Assembly (NCBI RefSeq): GCF_008710095.1
Contig: NZ_VYKJ01000003.1
Span: 372,001 to 436,000 of the forward strand
DNA from: Affinibrenneria salicis
GTDB lineage: Bacteria; Pseudomonadota; Gammaproteobacteria; Enterobacterales; Enterobacteriaceae
Length of the DNA stretch: 64,000 nt
Direction of reading: 5' to 3'
Shown: one piece after another, positions 1 to 8,023 of the stretch
Layout of the letters: the number at the start of each line of letters is the position of its first letter
Position numbering within the stretch: position 1 is the stretch's first letter
Translations under genes and position numbers: made by a program
The notes under the pieces: model-generated
Told to the model about the DNA's origin: nothing
What the model saw: only the letters and a program-made list of their open reading frames with translations
Databases searched by the model: none

Positions 1-331
1 GGGCGCGAAGCCCGACCATCTCCTGCTCATTCTCAGCAACTTCGATCTGTGGGGCGACCTTGAATTCACAGTCATCGTCGAGCAAATTATTAATGTCGTA
101 CCAGAGGTCCATCGACATATTGGACAGCGGGAGTTCCGCGATATGTCGCTGCAGCCGACGAACGCCGCCGGCATTTACGCCGGAGGCATGACGCGCGACG
201 CTGTCTTTTTCGAGCACCACGACGGACATGCCTCTCAGCGCGGCGAACAGCGCCGTGCAGCAGCCGTGAATACCGCCGCCGATGATAAGGAGATCGCTTT
301 TTCTGATTGCCTCAGTCGGGTTCATCGTCAT
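1..331 (-). CDS. FAD-dependent oxidoreductase, DAO family, OoxB-like (partial, N-terminus only)
   Basis: These are the first 110 residues of a FAD-dependent amine or imino-acid oxidoreductase; the rest lies beyond the left edge. The Rossmann motif GGGIHG is at residues 18-23 and ASGVNAGGVRR at 49-59. The second motif is typical of the small catalytic subunit of opine oxidases (OoxB/NoxB) and related hydroxyproline or cyanide-forming dehydrogenases. The ATG at 331 overlaps the TGA of the preceding oxidoreductase (ATGA), with GAGGGG eight bases upstream, so the two are translationally coupled. A second in-frame ATG lies two codons later. The family oxidises a secondary amine and passes electrons through partner FAD and Fe-S subunits to the respiratory chain. 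The exact substrate (opine, D-amino acid or hydroxyproline) is not readable from this fragment. Confidence 0.8.
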   Translation of the reverse strand, partial: MTMNPTEAIRKSDLLIIGGGIHGCCTALFAALRGMSVVVLEKDSVARHASGVNAGGVRRLQRHIAELPLSNMSMDLWYDINNLLDDDCEFKVAPQIEVAENEQEMVGLRA

Positions 332-1722
332 ACGGCGCGCCCCTCTTTTTCTCCAGGTTCAGGCCGGTATACGCCAAGCTCGCTAAGCGGAATCGGCTTT
401 AGCGGCGCGCGAATGCGATAATATCCAACCTCTTCCGGGGACTGTTTCATGGTTTCAGCAATAATGCCCTGCACGGCAAGACCGCATACTCTTCCCTGGC
501 AGGGCCCCATGCCGGCGCGGAAAAGTGATTTAACCTCATTCGGGCGTTTTGCCCCCAGGCGTGCCGATGCCCGGATCGTCGCGGCGGAAATTTCTTCGCA
601 CCGGCAGACGATGGTGGTATCGGCTGGGCTAATGATTTCCGGCGCCGGCGCATAATATATTTCGAGGAAGGGGCGAATACTGTTTTCACGCCGCAGCCCC
701 TTATTGAGTTTATCTCGGAGCGCGGCGGCGCGATGGCCGCGTTTTTCCGCCAGCGATAACGCGGCGATTCGGCCCTGCAGTTCCGCCGCTTTGGCGCCCG
801 CAATGCCTGCGCTGTCGCCCACCGCATATATGCCCGCCACGCTGGTTTCGAATGAGGCGTCGACAACCGGACGGAAACAATGTTGTTGCCTGTCCCAGAC
901 GTGCTCGCAGTTCAAGAGGCGGGTGGCCTGCTGGTTGGGAACCACGCCCTGGTGAAGCGCGACATATTTTGTTGATAGGCGATGATGTTTTCCGCCGGCG
1001 ACGAACGTTACCGACTGCACCTCGCGATCGCCGGCAATTTCGATGCCTTTGGCCTGGCGATAAACCGGCACCCCGGTCCTGCGGACTTTCTGCATCAGCT
1101 TTATCCCTTTGAACAGATACTCCCGCGCTTTCAGTGCCTTCAGCAGATAAGGCAGAGCGGCAAGCATCCTGCCTTTAGGCACATTTTCAACGACGGCGAG
1201 AGGCGGGCAGCCCACATCAATCATCTGCGCGGCAACCAGCCAGATAAGGGGACCCGATCCAACCAGAACCACGTTTTCCTGAACCACTCCCGCCGTCTTG
1301 AGGAGAACCTGCAGCGCCCCGGCGGTGGTCACGCCGGGTAAGGTCCAGCCGGGTAATGGACACGGACGCTCAAATGCCCCTGTCGCCAGGATAATCGCGC
1401 CGGCGCGAATACGTTTTGACTGTCCGTCCTGACTGTATTCAACGAGCTTATCGGTACTGATATTCCAGACGATCGCCCGGGGAATGTATTCGACATTGCT
1501 GCTGCGAAATGCGCCTGTCAGTGAAAGCCCATAAGAATAATCCTTTCCAAGCAACTGGTGCCGGGCGTTACCGGCGGTTTCCACGTTACGGTATATCTGC
1601 CCTCCCGGGGCAGGATGCTCATCCAGGACCGTTACCGACAGGCCTGCCATAGCGGCTTCGGTCGCCGCCGACATACCTGCCGGCCCTGCGCCGATTACTG
1701 CCACATCCACAAATTGAGTCAT
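328..1722 (-). CDS. FAD/NAD(P)-binding oxidoreductase, opine-oxidase subunit A-like (OoxA/HcnB family)
   Basis: A 464-residue pyridine-nucleotide-disulfide-type flavoprotein. GAGPAG at residues 11-16 binds the FAD ADP moiety and GGQIY follows near residue 41. The C-terminal domain carries Cys373, Cys375, Cys408 and Cys413, the spacing of a BFD-like [2Fe-2S] site. This architecture is that of OoxA/NoxA of opine oxidase and of HcnB. The start at 1722 is preferred because ATGA overlaps the stop of the small Fe-S gene and CAGGGGAAACA lies just upstream; an ATG six codons earlier lies inside that gene. With its two neighbours it should form a three-subunit membrane-associated dehydrogenase. Family assignment is secure; the opine substrate is inferred from the regulator and binding protein next door. 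Confidence 0.85.
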   Translation of the reverse strand: MTQFVDVAVIGAGPAGMSAATEAAMAGLSVTVLDEHPAPGGQIYRNVETAGNARHQLLGKDYSYGLSLTGAFRSSNVEYIPRAIVWNISTDKLVEYSQDGQSKRIRAGAIILATGAFERPCPLPGWTLPGVTTAGALQVLLKTAGVVQENVVLVGSGPLIWLVAAQMIDVGCPPLAVVENVPKGRMLAALPYLLKALKAREYLFKGIKLMQKVRRTGVPVYRQAKGIEIAGDREVQSVTFVAGGKHHRLSTKYVALHQGVVPNQQATRLLNCEHVWDRQQHCFRPVVDASFETSVAGIYAVGDSAGIAGAKAAELQGRIAALSLAEKRGHRAAALRDKLNKGLRRENSIRPFLEIYYAPAPEIISPADTTIVCRCEEISAATIRASARLGAKRPNEVKSLFRAGMGPCQGRVCGLAVQGIIAETMKQSPEEVGYYRIRAPLKPIPLSELGVYRPEPGEKEGRAV

Positions 1723-2012
1723 TGTTTCCCCTGAGAACAAACACGCTGGCGTCGCACGACCATGCCTTCCTGAACCGTGACCATGCAGGACTGCCGGTTC
1801 GCCACGCCCTCTATTTCGACCAGACAGTCAAAACATGCTCCCATCATGCAGTAAACGCCTCGCGGGGCGCCGCTGACGACACTTTCGCGTAACGCCCGGC
1901 GATCAGCGGCAACCAGCGCCGCCGCCACGGTGTCGCCCTCCCGGGCAGAAACCGTCTGACCATCAAATGTAAAAGTCACTACCGCATTGGTATTATCAAT
2001 TCGCTTTGCCAT
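1719..2012 (-). CDS. (2Fe-2S)-binding protein, opine-oxidase gamma/HcnA-like
   Basis: A 97-residue plant-type ferredoxin-fold protein with Cys55, Cys60, Cys63 and Cys76 to hold one [2Fe-2S] cluster. It matches the small third subunit of opine oxidases, hydroxyproline dehydrogenases and HcnA. A longer in-frame start exists at 2117, but the ATG at 2012 has a strong GGAGG seven to nine bases upstream and gives the normal family length. It is the first gene of an oxidoreductase operon reading leftwards; its stop overlaps the next start. Its likely role is electron transfer between the two flavin subunits. Confidence 0.85.
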   Translation of the reverse strand: MAKRIDNTNAVVTFTFDGQTVSAREGDTVAAALVAADRRALRESVVSGAPRGVYCMMGACFDCLVEIEGVANRQSCMVTVQEGMVVRRQRVCSQGKQ

Positions 2013-2358
2013 CGTTAATCCTCCGGATTTATCACCTTCTTCTGCCAACACGCTGAAAAGTGAAACCGGGTTAAATCGTTGTGGGTTAGGATGATAATCA
2101 TGAAACCGTTGAAACACGGCTAATACAAATGAGTAAAGGCAGGCCTTCCATGTGTGAATGTTATGGAGCGCGCCGGGCGGGATATCGGGTTGCCATATAT
2201 AAGGAAATGATCTGGATTGCTGCGCGGCGGCGCCCGGTTGGCGGGCGCGGAAAGGGGCCTGAATATGGCCCCGGCGGGAAAGCCGCTGTGTTCAACCGCC
2301 GCCGTTAGCGGGCCTGTGCATACCCGTCAGTTTGGCGGCGGCGAGTCGCGGATAACGT
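2013..2358. other. Intergenic region upstream of the oxidase operon
   Basis: No convincing gene. It must hold the leftward promoter of the oxidoreductase operon and the 3' end of the LysR transcript. A short GC-rich inverted repeat (GCGCCCG at 2230-2236 and CGGGCGC at 2242-2248) could form a hairpin but has no T tract. Confidence 0.4.
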
Positions 2359-3261
2359 CTACAGGGCTAATTCAGCCTTAAGGAAATCCCAAAAGGCCTC
2401 AGCAAATTCAGTCGCCAGGCCGCCATCGGCGTTTTTCTCTAATCGGAGTTCGGTAAAGCCCGCTTCCAGTTCAGGCTGGAATGGGCGGATGCTCAGGCCT
2501 CGTCCAACAAACTCATGCGCTGAACATGGATCAGTGACGGCCAGTCCCGCTCCCTCCATAACCATTGAGCAGGCGGTGTGAGAATAATAAGTCTCAATCA
2601 TCGATGCCTGATCAATCCCCTCCAGCTCCACACTAAGCCGCTTTGAAAAAATAGACCCGGGCTCAATGTCGATTAATTTCTCACCGACTAAATCTTCCCG
2701 GGTCAGCGTTTGCTTGCCGCACAGCGGGTGGCTGGATGGCAGCGCGACGACCGCAGGCATAGAACGGTGTTGGCACAGCATGCCTCTCCGTTCAAACTGG
2801 AAATCCACATACCCGAGCTCCACATTGCCCGACGCCACCCGTTCGATGACCGAAGGAGAGGGAAACGCATCCAGCGATACATGCAGACCCTCTCGTTCAC
2901 GCACGAAACGAGCCAGGAAACGGCCAAGGATGCCGTTTGCTAACGCCGGCATTGCAACGATACGCAGCGTGCCTGAAAAATTTCGGCCAATATCCTCGGC
3001 CGCTTTACCTATACGCTCCAGTCCGATGAAGGCATTCTGCACCTCATGCATCAGAGCGAAGGCGGCGGAAGTCGGCATCAGTCGGTTTCCTTTGCGTTCG
3101 AACAGATGAAGACGAGTACTGCGTTCGAAATCGGCGATCAGGCGGCTGACGGCCGGTTGCGTTACGTAGAGGAGCTCTGCCGCCGCCGTTATCTGGCCGG
3201 TCAGCATCACCGCGCGAAACGCTTCAACTTGCCTCAGATTAAGGCGATTTGACTGGAACAT
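2359..3261 (-). CDS. LysR-family regulator, OccR/NocR-like
   Basis: A 300-residue LysR-type activator. The winged helix-turn-helix spans about residues 9-66 (LNLRQVEAFRAVMLTGQITA, then TQPAVSRLIADFE) and is followed by a periplasmic-binding-protein-like effector domain with MPALANGILGRFLARF. The HTH and the start of the effector domain closely resemble what I recall of OccR and NocR, the opine-responsive regulators of Agrobacterium. AAGGAAATG precedes the ATG at 3261. It is divergent from the permease genes at 3547 and upstream of the oxidoreductase operon, the usual place for the activator of both. The effector is likely the imported opine or amino-acid derivative. Confidence 0.85.
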   Translation of the reverse strand: MFQSNRLNLRQVEAFRAVMLTGQITAAAELLYVTQPAVSRLIADFERSTRLHLFERKGNRLMPTSAAFALMHEVQNAFIGLERIGKAAEDIGRNFSGTLRIVAMPALANGILGRFLARFVREREGLHVSLDAFPSPSVIERVASGNVELGYVDFQFERRGMLCQHRSMPAVVALPSSHPLCGKQTLTREDLVGEKLIDIEPGSIFSKRLSVELEGIDQASMIETYYSHTACSMVMEGAGLAVTDPCSAHEFVGRGLSIRPFQPELEAGFTELRLEKNADGGLATEFAEAFWDFLKAELAL

Positions 3262-3546
3262 AACATTTCCTTATACCTTGCGTGGTTCAGGCGCTGAAAT
3301 GGCTACAGGTAGGATCTGCGCTAATATGAATTTGATTATCGCCTGCGTCGGGCGAATTTTTTTTCGTTTTATTAACAAGCTGATGTCATTGCCTGAGGTT
3401 AATAATCTCATTATTTCAATGGGTAAAATCAGAGCATAACGTTAAGTAATGCAAGCCTCGTAATTTTTAATTTCCCTCATTCTGTCCTCCATTGCAACAC
3501 TGCGGAAACACAGCATTGAAAATGAGTCAGACGGAGGGTATGGGCA
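3262..3546. promoter_or_regulatory. Divergent promoter region between LysR gene and opine-type transporter
   Basis: A 285-base AT-rich gap between a leftward LysR gene and rightward permease genes. LysR regulators usually bind such a gap. I could not single out one convincing T-N11-A site. GGAGGG at 3533-3538 is the ribosome binding site of the first permease. Confidence 0.45.
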
Positions 3547-4272
3547 ATGTCCGCTTTTGAATTGTTGTCCTTCGGTGAAGGTGGATGGGGATTTTTTCTC
3601 ATCGAAGCTCTTGGCGTAACGCTCGCGCTGGCCGTCGCCGGCATGCTGTTGGGGATCATGCTGGGCCTGTGTGGTTCACTTGCCGCATTATCCAGCGTCC
3701 CCTTTCTGCGCGGCGTGGCGGTTTTTTACTCAACCGTGTTACGCGGCATACCGGATCTGCTGGTGATTTATCTGTTTTACTTCGGCTCGTCCAGCGCGCT
3801 GACCGCCGTTAGCCGTTTCTTTGGCGGGGAGGGATTCGTGGGCGTGCCGGCTTTTATTATCGGCGTGTGCGCGTTGGGTATCGTGTCCGGCGCTTATCTC
3901 ACCGAGGTCTTTAGAGGCGCGATTCAATCGATCGACAAAGGCGAAATTGAGGCGGCTTTTGCTTTTGGAATGGGGTTAACGCTGCGAATCAAACGCATCG
4001 TGATCCCGCTTGCTGCCCGCCATGCTTTGCCGGGGATTGGCAATGTCTGGCAAATGATCCTGAAAGAGACCGCGCTTATTTCGGTGATTGGTGTCGTTGA
4101 GCTGATGCGTCAGGCGCAGATTGGCGGCGGCTCCACTCATCAGTATTTCACTTTTTATATGGCCGCCGCCGTGCTCTATTTCGGCGTTTCCTGGCTTTCA
4201 GGTCGTGGATTTGACAAAGCGGAAACGAGAACCATGCGTTCGATTCAACGCAATACGAAGCAAAAATCATGA
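3547..4272 (+). CDS. Amino acid/opine ABC transporter permease (NocQ/OccQ-like)
   Basis: A 241-residue inner-membrane permease of the HisM/HisQ type with about five transmembrane segments. The EAA loop is visible as AFGMGLTLRIKRIVIPLA around residues 140-157. It would pair with the next gene to form the membrane channel of a polar amino acid ABC importer. ATG at 3547 has GGAGGG at 3533-3538. The stop overlaps the next start. Opine specificity is inferred from the NocT-like binding protein downstream and the OccR-like regulator upstream. No ATPase gene is seen next to it, so one would have to lie beyond the left edge or elsewhere. Confidence 0.82.
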   Translation: MSAFELLSFGEGGWGFFLIEALGVTLALAVAGMLLGIMLGLCGSLAALSSVPFLRGVAVFYSTVLRGIPDLLVIYLFYFGSSSALTAVSRFFGGEGFVGVPAFIIGVCALGIVSGAYLTEVFRGAIQSIDKGEIEAAFAFGMGLTLRIKRIVIPLAARHALPGIGNVWQMILKETALISVIGVVELMRQAQIGGGSTHQYFTFYMAAAVLYFGVSWLSGRGFDKAETRTMRSIQRNTKQKS

Positions 4273-4988
4273 TGAATGAACTGAGCTTTTTATACGAAAT
4301 GTTTATGCGGCTTATTCCTGGAATACCGCTGACCATTCAGCTTGCCGCCTCATCGGTATTTTTTGGCGGCATACTTGGCCTGATGCTGGCGCTGATGCGC
4401 ACGTCGGGGTTATTTGTGCCGGACCTGTTTGCCCGCGGCTATATATCGCTGTTCAGGGGCACCCCCTTATTGGTGCAGCTCTACCTTATTTATTACGGCT
4501 TGAGCCAGTTTCCCGAATTGCGTTCCAGCGTGCTGTGGCCGTATTTACGCCAGCCGTGGTGGTGCGCCGTTTTTGCTCTGGCGCTCAACACGGCCTCTTA
4601 TGTCGCCGAAATCATCAGAGGTTCGATCAGCACCGTTCCGCGCGGTCAAATTGAAGCGGCGATGGCATACGGCATGACGACCAGCCTGATGTACCGGCGG
4701 ATCATTCTTCCCCAGGCGTTTGTTCGTATGCTGCCCGCGTACGGTAATGAAATTATTCTGATGGTAAAGGCGACCGCGCTGGCTTCGACCATCACCCTGA
4801 TGGAGGTTACCGGACTGGCCGCTCAGGCCATTTCGGAAACTTACCGGCCTGTGGAGATATTTGCCGTCGCCGGGCTGATCTACCTGGGGCTGAATTATTT
4901 GACCGTTTATATCATACGTTTCCTTGAGCGGAGTTTATCGCCGACATCCGTTGTTTCAAAACACGCTCAGAACAGGAATTATTTCTGA
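4269..4988 (+). CDS. Amino acid/opine ABC transporter permease (NocM/OccM-like)
   Basis: A 239-residue HisM-type permease, partner of the gene at 3547. The membrane-spanning segments are hydrophobic and the EAA loop reads AMAYGMTTSLMYRRIILPQA, followed by the conserved LPAYGNEIILMVKATAL. ATGATG at 4269 overlaps the previous TGA. Both permeases together form the usual heterodimeric channel of polar amino acid importers. The binding protein follows after 209 bases. Confidence 0.83.
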   Translation: MMNELSFLYEMFMRLIPGIPLTIQLAASSVFFGGILGLMLALMRTSGLFVPDLFARGYISLFRGTPLLVQLYLIYYGLSQFPELRSSVLWPYLRQPWWCAVFALALNTASYVAEIIRGSISTVPRGQIEAAMAYGMTTSLMYRRIILPQAFVRMLPAYGNEIILMVKATALASTITLMEVTGLAAQAISETYRPVEIFAVAGLIYLGLNYLTVYIIRFLERSLSPTSVVSKHAQNRNYF

Positions 4989-5027
4989 GCGTTATTTAGG
5001 GCACGGTCGTTTACATTAAATCAGCGG

Positions 5028-5040
5028 GTCTCTGAGAGAC
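5028..5040. promoter_or_regulatory. Short perfect inverted repeat between permease and binding-protein genes
   Basis: GTCTCT at 5028-5033 and AGAGAC at 5035-5040 around a single G form a 13-base palindrome in the gap before the binding-protein gene. It could be a protein-binding site or a small RNA processing or attenuation hairpin. No T tract follows, so it is not a clear terminator. Confidence 0.3.
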
Positions 5041-5197
5041 TTAAGGAGAGAGAAAAGAGTCGTTGCCGTCCGGGAATATGCACGCGACTCTGACTGAGTT
5101 ATATAAAAAATCGACACCTATGATAAGCGTCGTATTTACGTTTCACTTAAATGATGATCCGTTCCATTATCACATTCAGACATGACAGGGTAATAAT

Positions 5198-6031
5198 ATG
5201 AGACGTGCCATTGCCACTCTTTTTACAGCCGTCGCGCTCACTGCAACGGCAAGCGCCTGGGCTCAGGATAAAATTCGCGTAGCGACCGAGGGCGCTTTTG
5301 CTCCGTGGAATTTTACCAACGCTCAGGGGCAGCTTGATGGTTTTGAAATTGACTTCACCCATGAACTCTGCGCACGCATAAAAGCGGATTGCACTATTTA
5401 TGCCCAGAACTGGGACGGTATTATTCCGTCAATCAAAACGGGTAAATACGACGTTATTATAGCCTCAATGGGCATCACCCCTAAACGCCGGGAAGTGATC
5501 GCTTTCTCGGATCCCTATGCTGCAACGGCCAACACCTTTTTGACCCTAAAAGATGGACCGTTGTCCACTCTGGCCGGCAACGGTGAAAGTCTCGGACTTG
5601 AAGCCGATAAGGCCAGAGTGGATGCCGTGGTAAAGGATCTGGCTACGCAAATGGACGGTAAGATTATTGGCGTTCAGACATCGACCACGGCGGCGTCATT
5701 CCTGGCGGATCGCCTGAAAGGGGTTGAGTTCCGTGAATATAAAACGATTGATGAAGCGAATCTCGATCTGATCGCCGGCCGCATTGACGCCGTGATGGCG
5801 GACGCCACGGTGCTGCACGAAGCGCTTAAAACTCCGGATATGAAAGAAGCGCATCTTACCGGACCATTGCTGTCGGGTAAAAATCTTGGCTCGGTTGCGA
5901 TTGGTCTGCGTAAGGAAGATACCGCCCTCAAAGCGCAACTTGATGCGGGTATCCTTAAGATGCGCCAGGATGGTTCGCTGAAAAAACTCAGCGAAAAATG
6001 GTTTGGCCTGGATATTTCGCCAAAGGCTTAA
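5198..6031 (+). CDS. Periplasmic opine/amino acid-binding protein, NocT/OccT-like
   Basis: A 277-residue solute-binding protein of the ABC polar amino acid family (SBP_bac_3). Residues 1-22 form a signal peptide ending ASAWA before QDKIRVATEG. Family blocks follow: GAFAPWNF, GFEIDFTHELC, QNWDGIIPSIKTGKYDVI and ASMGITPKRREVIAFSDPY. NocT has the same order of blocks, including a long insertion after the first lobe and a C-terminal KWFGLDISPK. It captures the substrate in the periplasm for the two permeases upstream. AGGG precedes the ATG. The match to nopaline/octopine-binding proteins is from memory and should be checked against lysine/arginine/ornithine-binding proteins, the main alternative. 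Confidence 0.85.
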   Translation: MRRAIATLFTAVALTATASAWAQDKIRVATEGAFAPWNFTNAQGQLDGFEIDFTHELCARIKADCTIYAQNWDGIIPSIKTGKYDVIIASMGITPKRREVIAFSDPYAATANTFLTLKDGPLSTLAGNGESLGLEADKARVDAVVKDLATQMDGKIIGVQTSTTAASFLADRLKGVEFREYKTIDEANLDLIAGRIDAVMADATVLHEALKTPDMKEAHLTGPLLSGKNLGSVAIGLRKEDTALKAQLDAGILKMRQDGSLKKLSEKWFGLDISPKA

Positions 6032-6135
6032 CGCATTGCAATAAACGGAATTACGCGATTTTTCACTTTCGATAAACGGGACCCCGCCGGGCGGTTTGCA
6101 TCGGGGCAACCCTGCGTCCGTCTAAATGTTGGCCT

Positions 6136-6154
6136 GCCGGCGCCGGCGTTTTTT
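6136..6154 (+). terminator. Possible rho-independent terminator after the opine-type transporter
   Basis: The 12-base palindrome GCCGGCGCCGGC (6136-6147), one G, then six T. It lies about 105 bases after the binding-protein stop. The loop would be short, so this is tentative. Confidence 0.35.
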
Positions 6155-6273
6155 GGCCGATGCGGCGGTTTTACACCAGGCGTGCAGCGGCGGGAAGCTC
6201 CCGGTATGCGCGGGGATGACGGCCAGCGGGTAACCTGACCCGGGCCTCACGGCGCCGTGTAAGCGTCGCGCGG

Positions 6274-6795
6274 TCAGTGAAACGTCTCCCCGCCGGTAAA
6301 ATGACCGACCCAGCCGGCGGGATTGGTAAAGATGCGGATAGCGGTAAAGTCCGGGTATTCGCCGCAGTCGAACCAGTGCGGCGTATTGGCCGGCACGCGC
6401 AGCAGATCGCCGGCGTCGCAGGTCAGCCGGAAAACGCGATCGCCGAGCGGGACGAAAAAGGTGCCGCTGCCGCGCACGAAAAAGCGCACCTCATCTTCGC
6501 TGTGGGTGTGTTCCTGCAGGAATTGCCGGCGCAGCGCCAGACGCTGCGGGTGATCCGGCGTCAGGCTGATCACATCGGATGAGGTATAGCCCTCCTGGCG
6601 TTTGAGTTGTTCAATCTCCGGCTGAAAATGCGCCAGCAGCGTTTCGCTATCGTCAATCCGGCCGATGCCGTCGGTGGACCAGCGCGCCAGCCGGATGCCG
6701 GCGCCGGCCAGCAGGGCGGCAATCTCGTCGAAGCGGGTCAGTTGCTGAAGCGGGCGCGCGATCTGCGGGCGCTGGTAGATGGCGAGTGTGGTCAT
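6274..6795 (-). CDS. mtnD: Acireductone dioxygenase
   Basis: A 173-residue cupin-fold acireductone dioxygenase of the methionine salvage pathway. It oxidises 1,2-dihydroxy-5-(methylthio)pentene-3-one to the keto acid of methionine plus formate (Fe form). Metal ligands are visible in EHTHSEDEVRFFV (HxH...E) and in NTPHWFDCG. The C-terminal block FTAIRIFTNPAGWVGHFTG is typical. Length fits the family (about 180). GAGGCAG precedes the ATG. None of the other salvage genes (mtnA, mtnB, mtnC, mtnK) is adjacent, whereas mtnD usually sits with mtnB and mtnC. It is divergent from a sugar ABC importer. Confidence 0.9.
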   Translation of the reverse strand: MTTLAIYQRPQIARPLQQLTRFDEIAALLAGAGIRLARWSTDGIGRIDDSETLLAHFQPEIEQLKRQEGYTSSDVISLTPDHPQRLALRRQFLQEHTHSEDEVRFFVRGSGTFFVPLGDRVFRLTCDAGDLLRVPANTPHWFDCGEYPDFTAIRIFTNPAGWVGHFTGGETFH

Positions 6796-7039
6796 GGCGC
6801 TGCCTCGGGTCCGATAATGAATAAGCTATCACCATTCTCTTTATAGGGATAAAAAACAAGACGCTTTCTTTATATCTTATTCCCGCGCCGGCGGAGTCGT
6901 TTTATTGTCGTTAATTCCTGCGGTTAATGGTTAATTCTATTTCTGATTGGTTAATACCTATTATCATTTTTGTTATTTAGACTGGCGCGAACCTGCTGTT
7001 AGCATTCCCGGCCATTACAATAAATCAGGATAATCAATC

Positions 7040-8020
7040 ATGACCGTGCATCTTTTTCGTTCAGGTTTGCTGGCGTTGCTGGTGGCGGCGGCCGGCGGCG
7101 CGCAGGCCGCAGAGGAGGCGCTTTCACTCAAGGGAAAAACCATCGGCGTCGCCGTGGTGGGTACGCAACATTTTTGGGATCGCGAGGCGTATAAAGGGGC
7201 GAGCGCCGAGATAGAAAAACTGGGCGGCAATGTGGTCGGCGTGGACGGCGGGCGCGACAATCAGGTGCACGCCAATAACCACGATATTCTGCTGGCGCGC
7301 AAGGTGGATGCGGTCATCAGCATTCTGGGCGACAGCGCGGTGGAACCGAAGTTTAAGGCGCTGCGCGACGCCGGCATCCCGGTGTTTACCGTCGATCACG
7401 TCTCGCCGTACTCCATTAACAACACCACTTCCGACAACTATGCCATCGGATCGACCATCGGCCGTTATACGGCGGACGTGCTGGGCGGCAAGGGAAACAT
7501 CGCGGTGTTCAACGCGTTTTCCAACGCGCTGCGCATCTGCGGTATTCGTTACGATCTGTGGAAATATGTACTGCAGGATTATCCCGGCATCAAAATTATT
7601 CAGCCGGAGCTGGCGGAGCAATACGCCAACTCGCCCGAAGACGCGCGCAAGAAAACGCTTGAGCTGCTGAGCCAGCACCCGAAAGGCACGCTGGATGCGA
7701 TTCACGTGGCGTGCTGGGATCAGCCGGCCATCGGGGTGGTGCAGGCGCTGGAAGAGACCGGGCGCGATAAGGATGTGAAAGTGACGGCTATCGATGCCGG
7801 GCCGGAAACGCTGGAAATCATGGCGGAGAAAGACAGCCCGTTTGTCGCCAATGTGGCGCAGCAGCCGAAGCTGATCGGCACACTGTCGGCGCAAAATGTG
7901 GCGCGCTACTTTGCCGGCGCGACTCTGCTGCCGCAGACCTTTGTGCCGGTGCTGCCGGTGAAAGGGGCGGAGGAGGCCAAAGCCGCCTACCAGCGACTCG
8001 GCTACGGCGAACTGGAGTAG
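7040..8020 (+). CDS. Sugar ABC transporter substrate-binding protein
   Basis: A 326-residue periplasmic binding protein of the ribose/galactose type (Peripla_BP_4). A signal peptide of about 23 residues ends GGAQA. The two-lobed Rossmann pattern begins KTIGVAVVGTQHFWDREAYK, with the hinge DAVISILGDSAV and the second-lobe VTAIDAGPETLEIM. It starts a tightly packed rightward operon with an ATPase, two permeases and a PfkB kinase. Ligand is unknown; a sugar, sugar alcohol or sugar acid is likely from the family and the kinases. Confidence 0.85.
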   Translation: MTVHLFRSGLLALLVAAAGGAQAAEEALSLKGKTIGVAVVGTQHFWDREAYKGASAEIEKLGGNVVGVDGGRDNQVHANNHDILLARKVDAVISILGDSAVEPKFKALRDAGIPVFTVDHVSPYSINNTTSDNYAIGSTIGRYTADVLGGKGNIAVFNAFSNALRICGIRYDLWKYVLQDYPGIKIIQPELAEQYANSPEDARKKTLELLSQHPKGTLDAIHVACWDQPAIGVVQALEETGRDKDVKVTAIDAGPETLEIMAEKDSPFVANVAQQPKLIGTLSAQNVARYFAGATLLPQTFVPVLPVKGAEEAKAAYQRLGYGELE

Positions 8021-8023
8021 CGT

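Noticed and set aside
2230..2248. Terminator for the LysR gene
   Set aside because: The hairpin has no T tract on the relevant strand and the arms are short GC strings.
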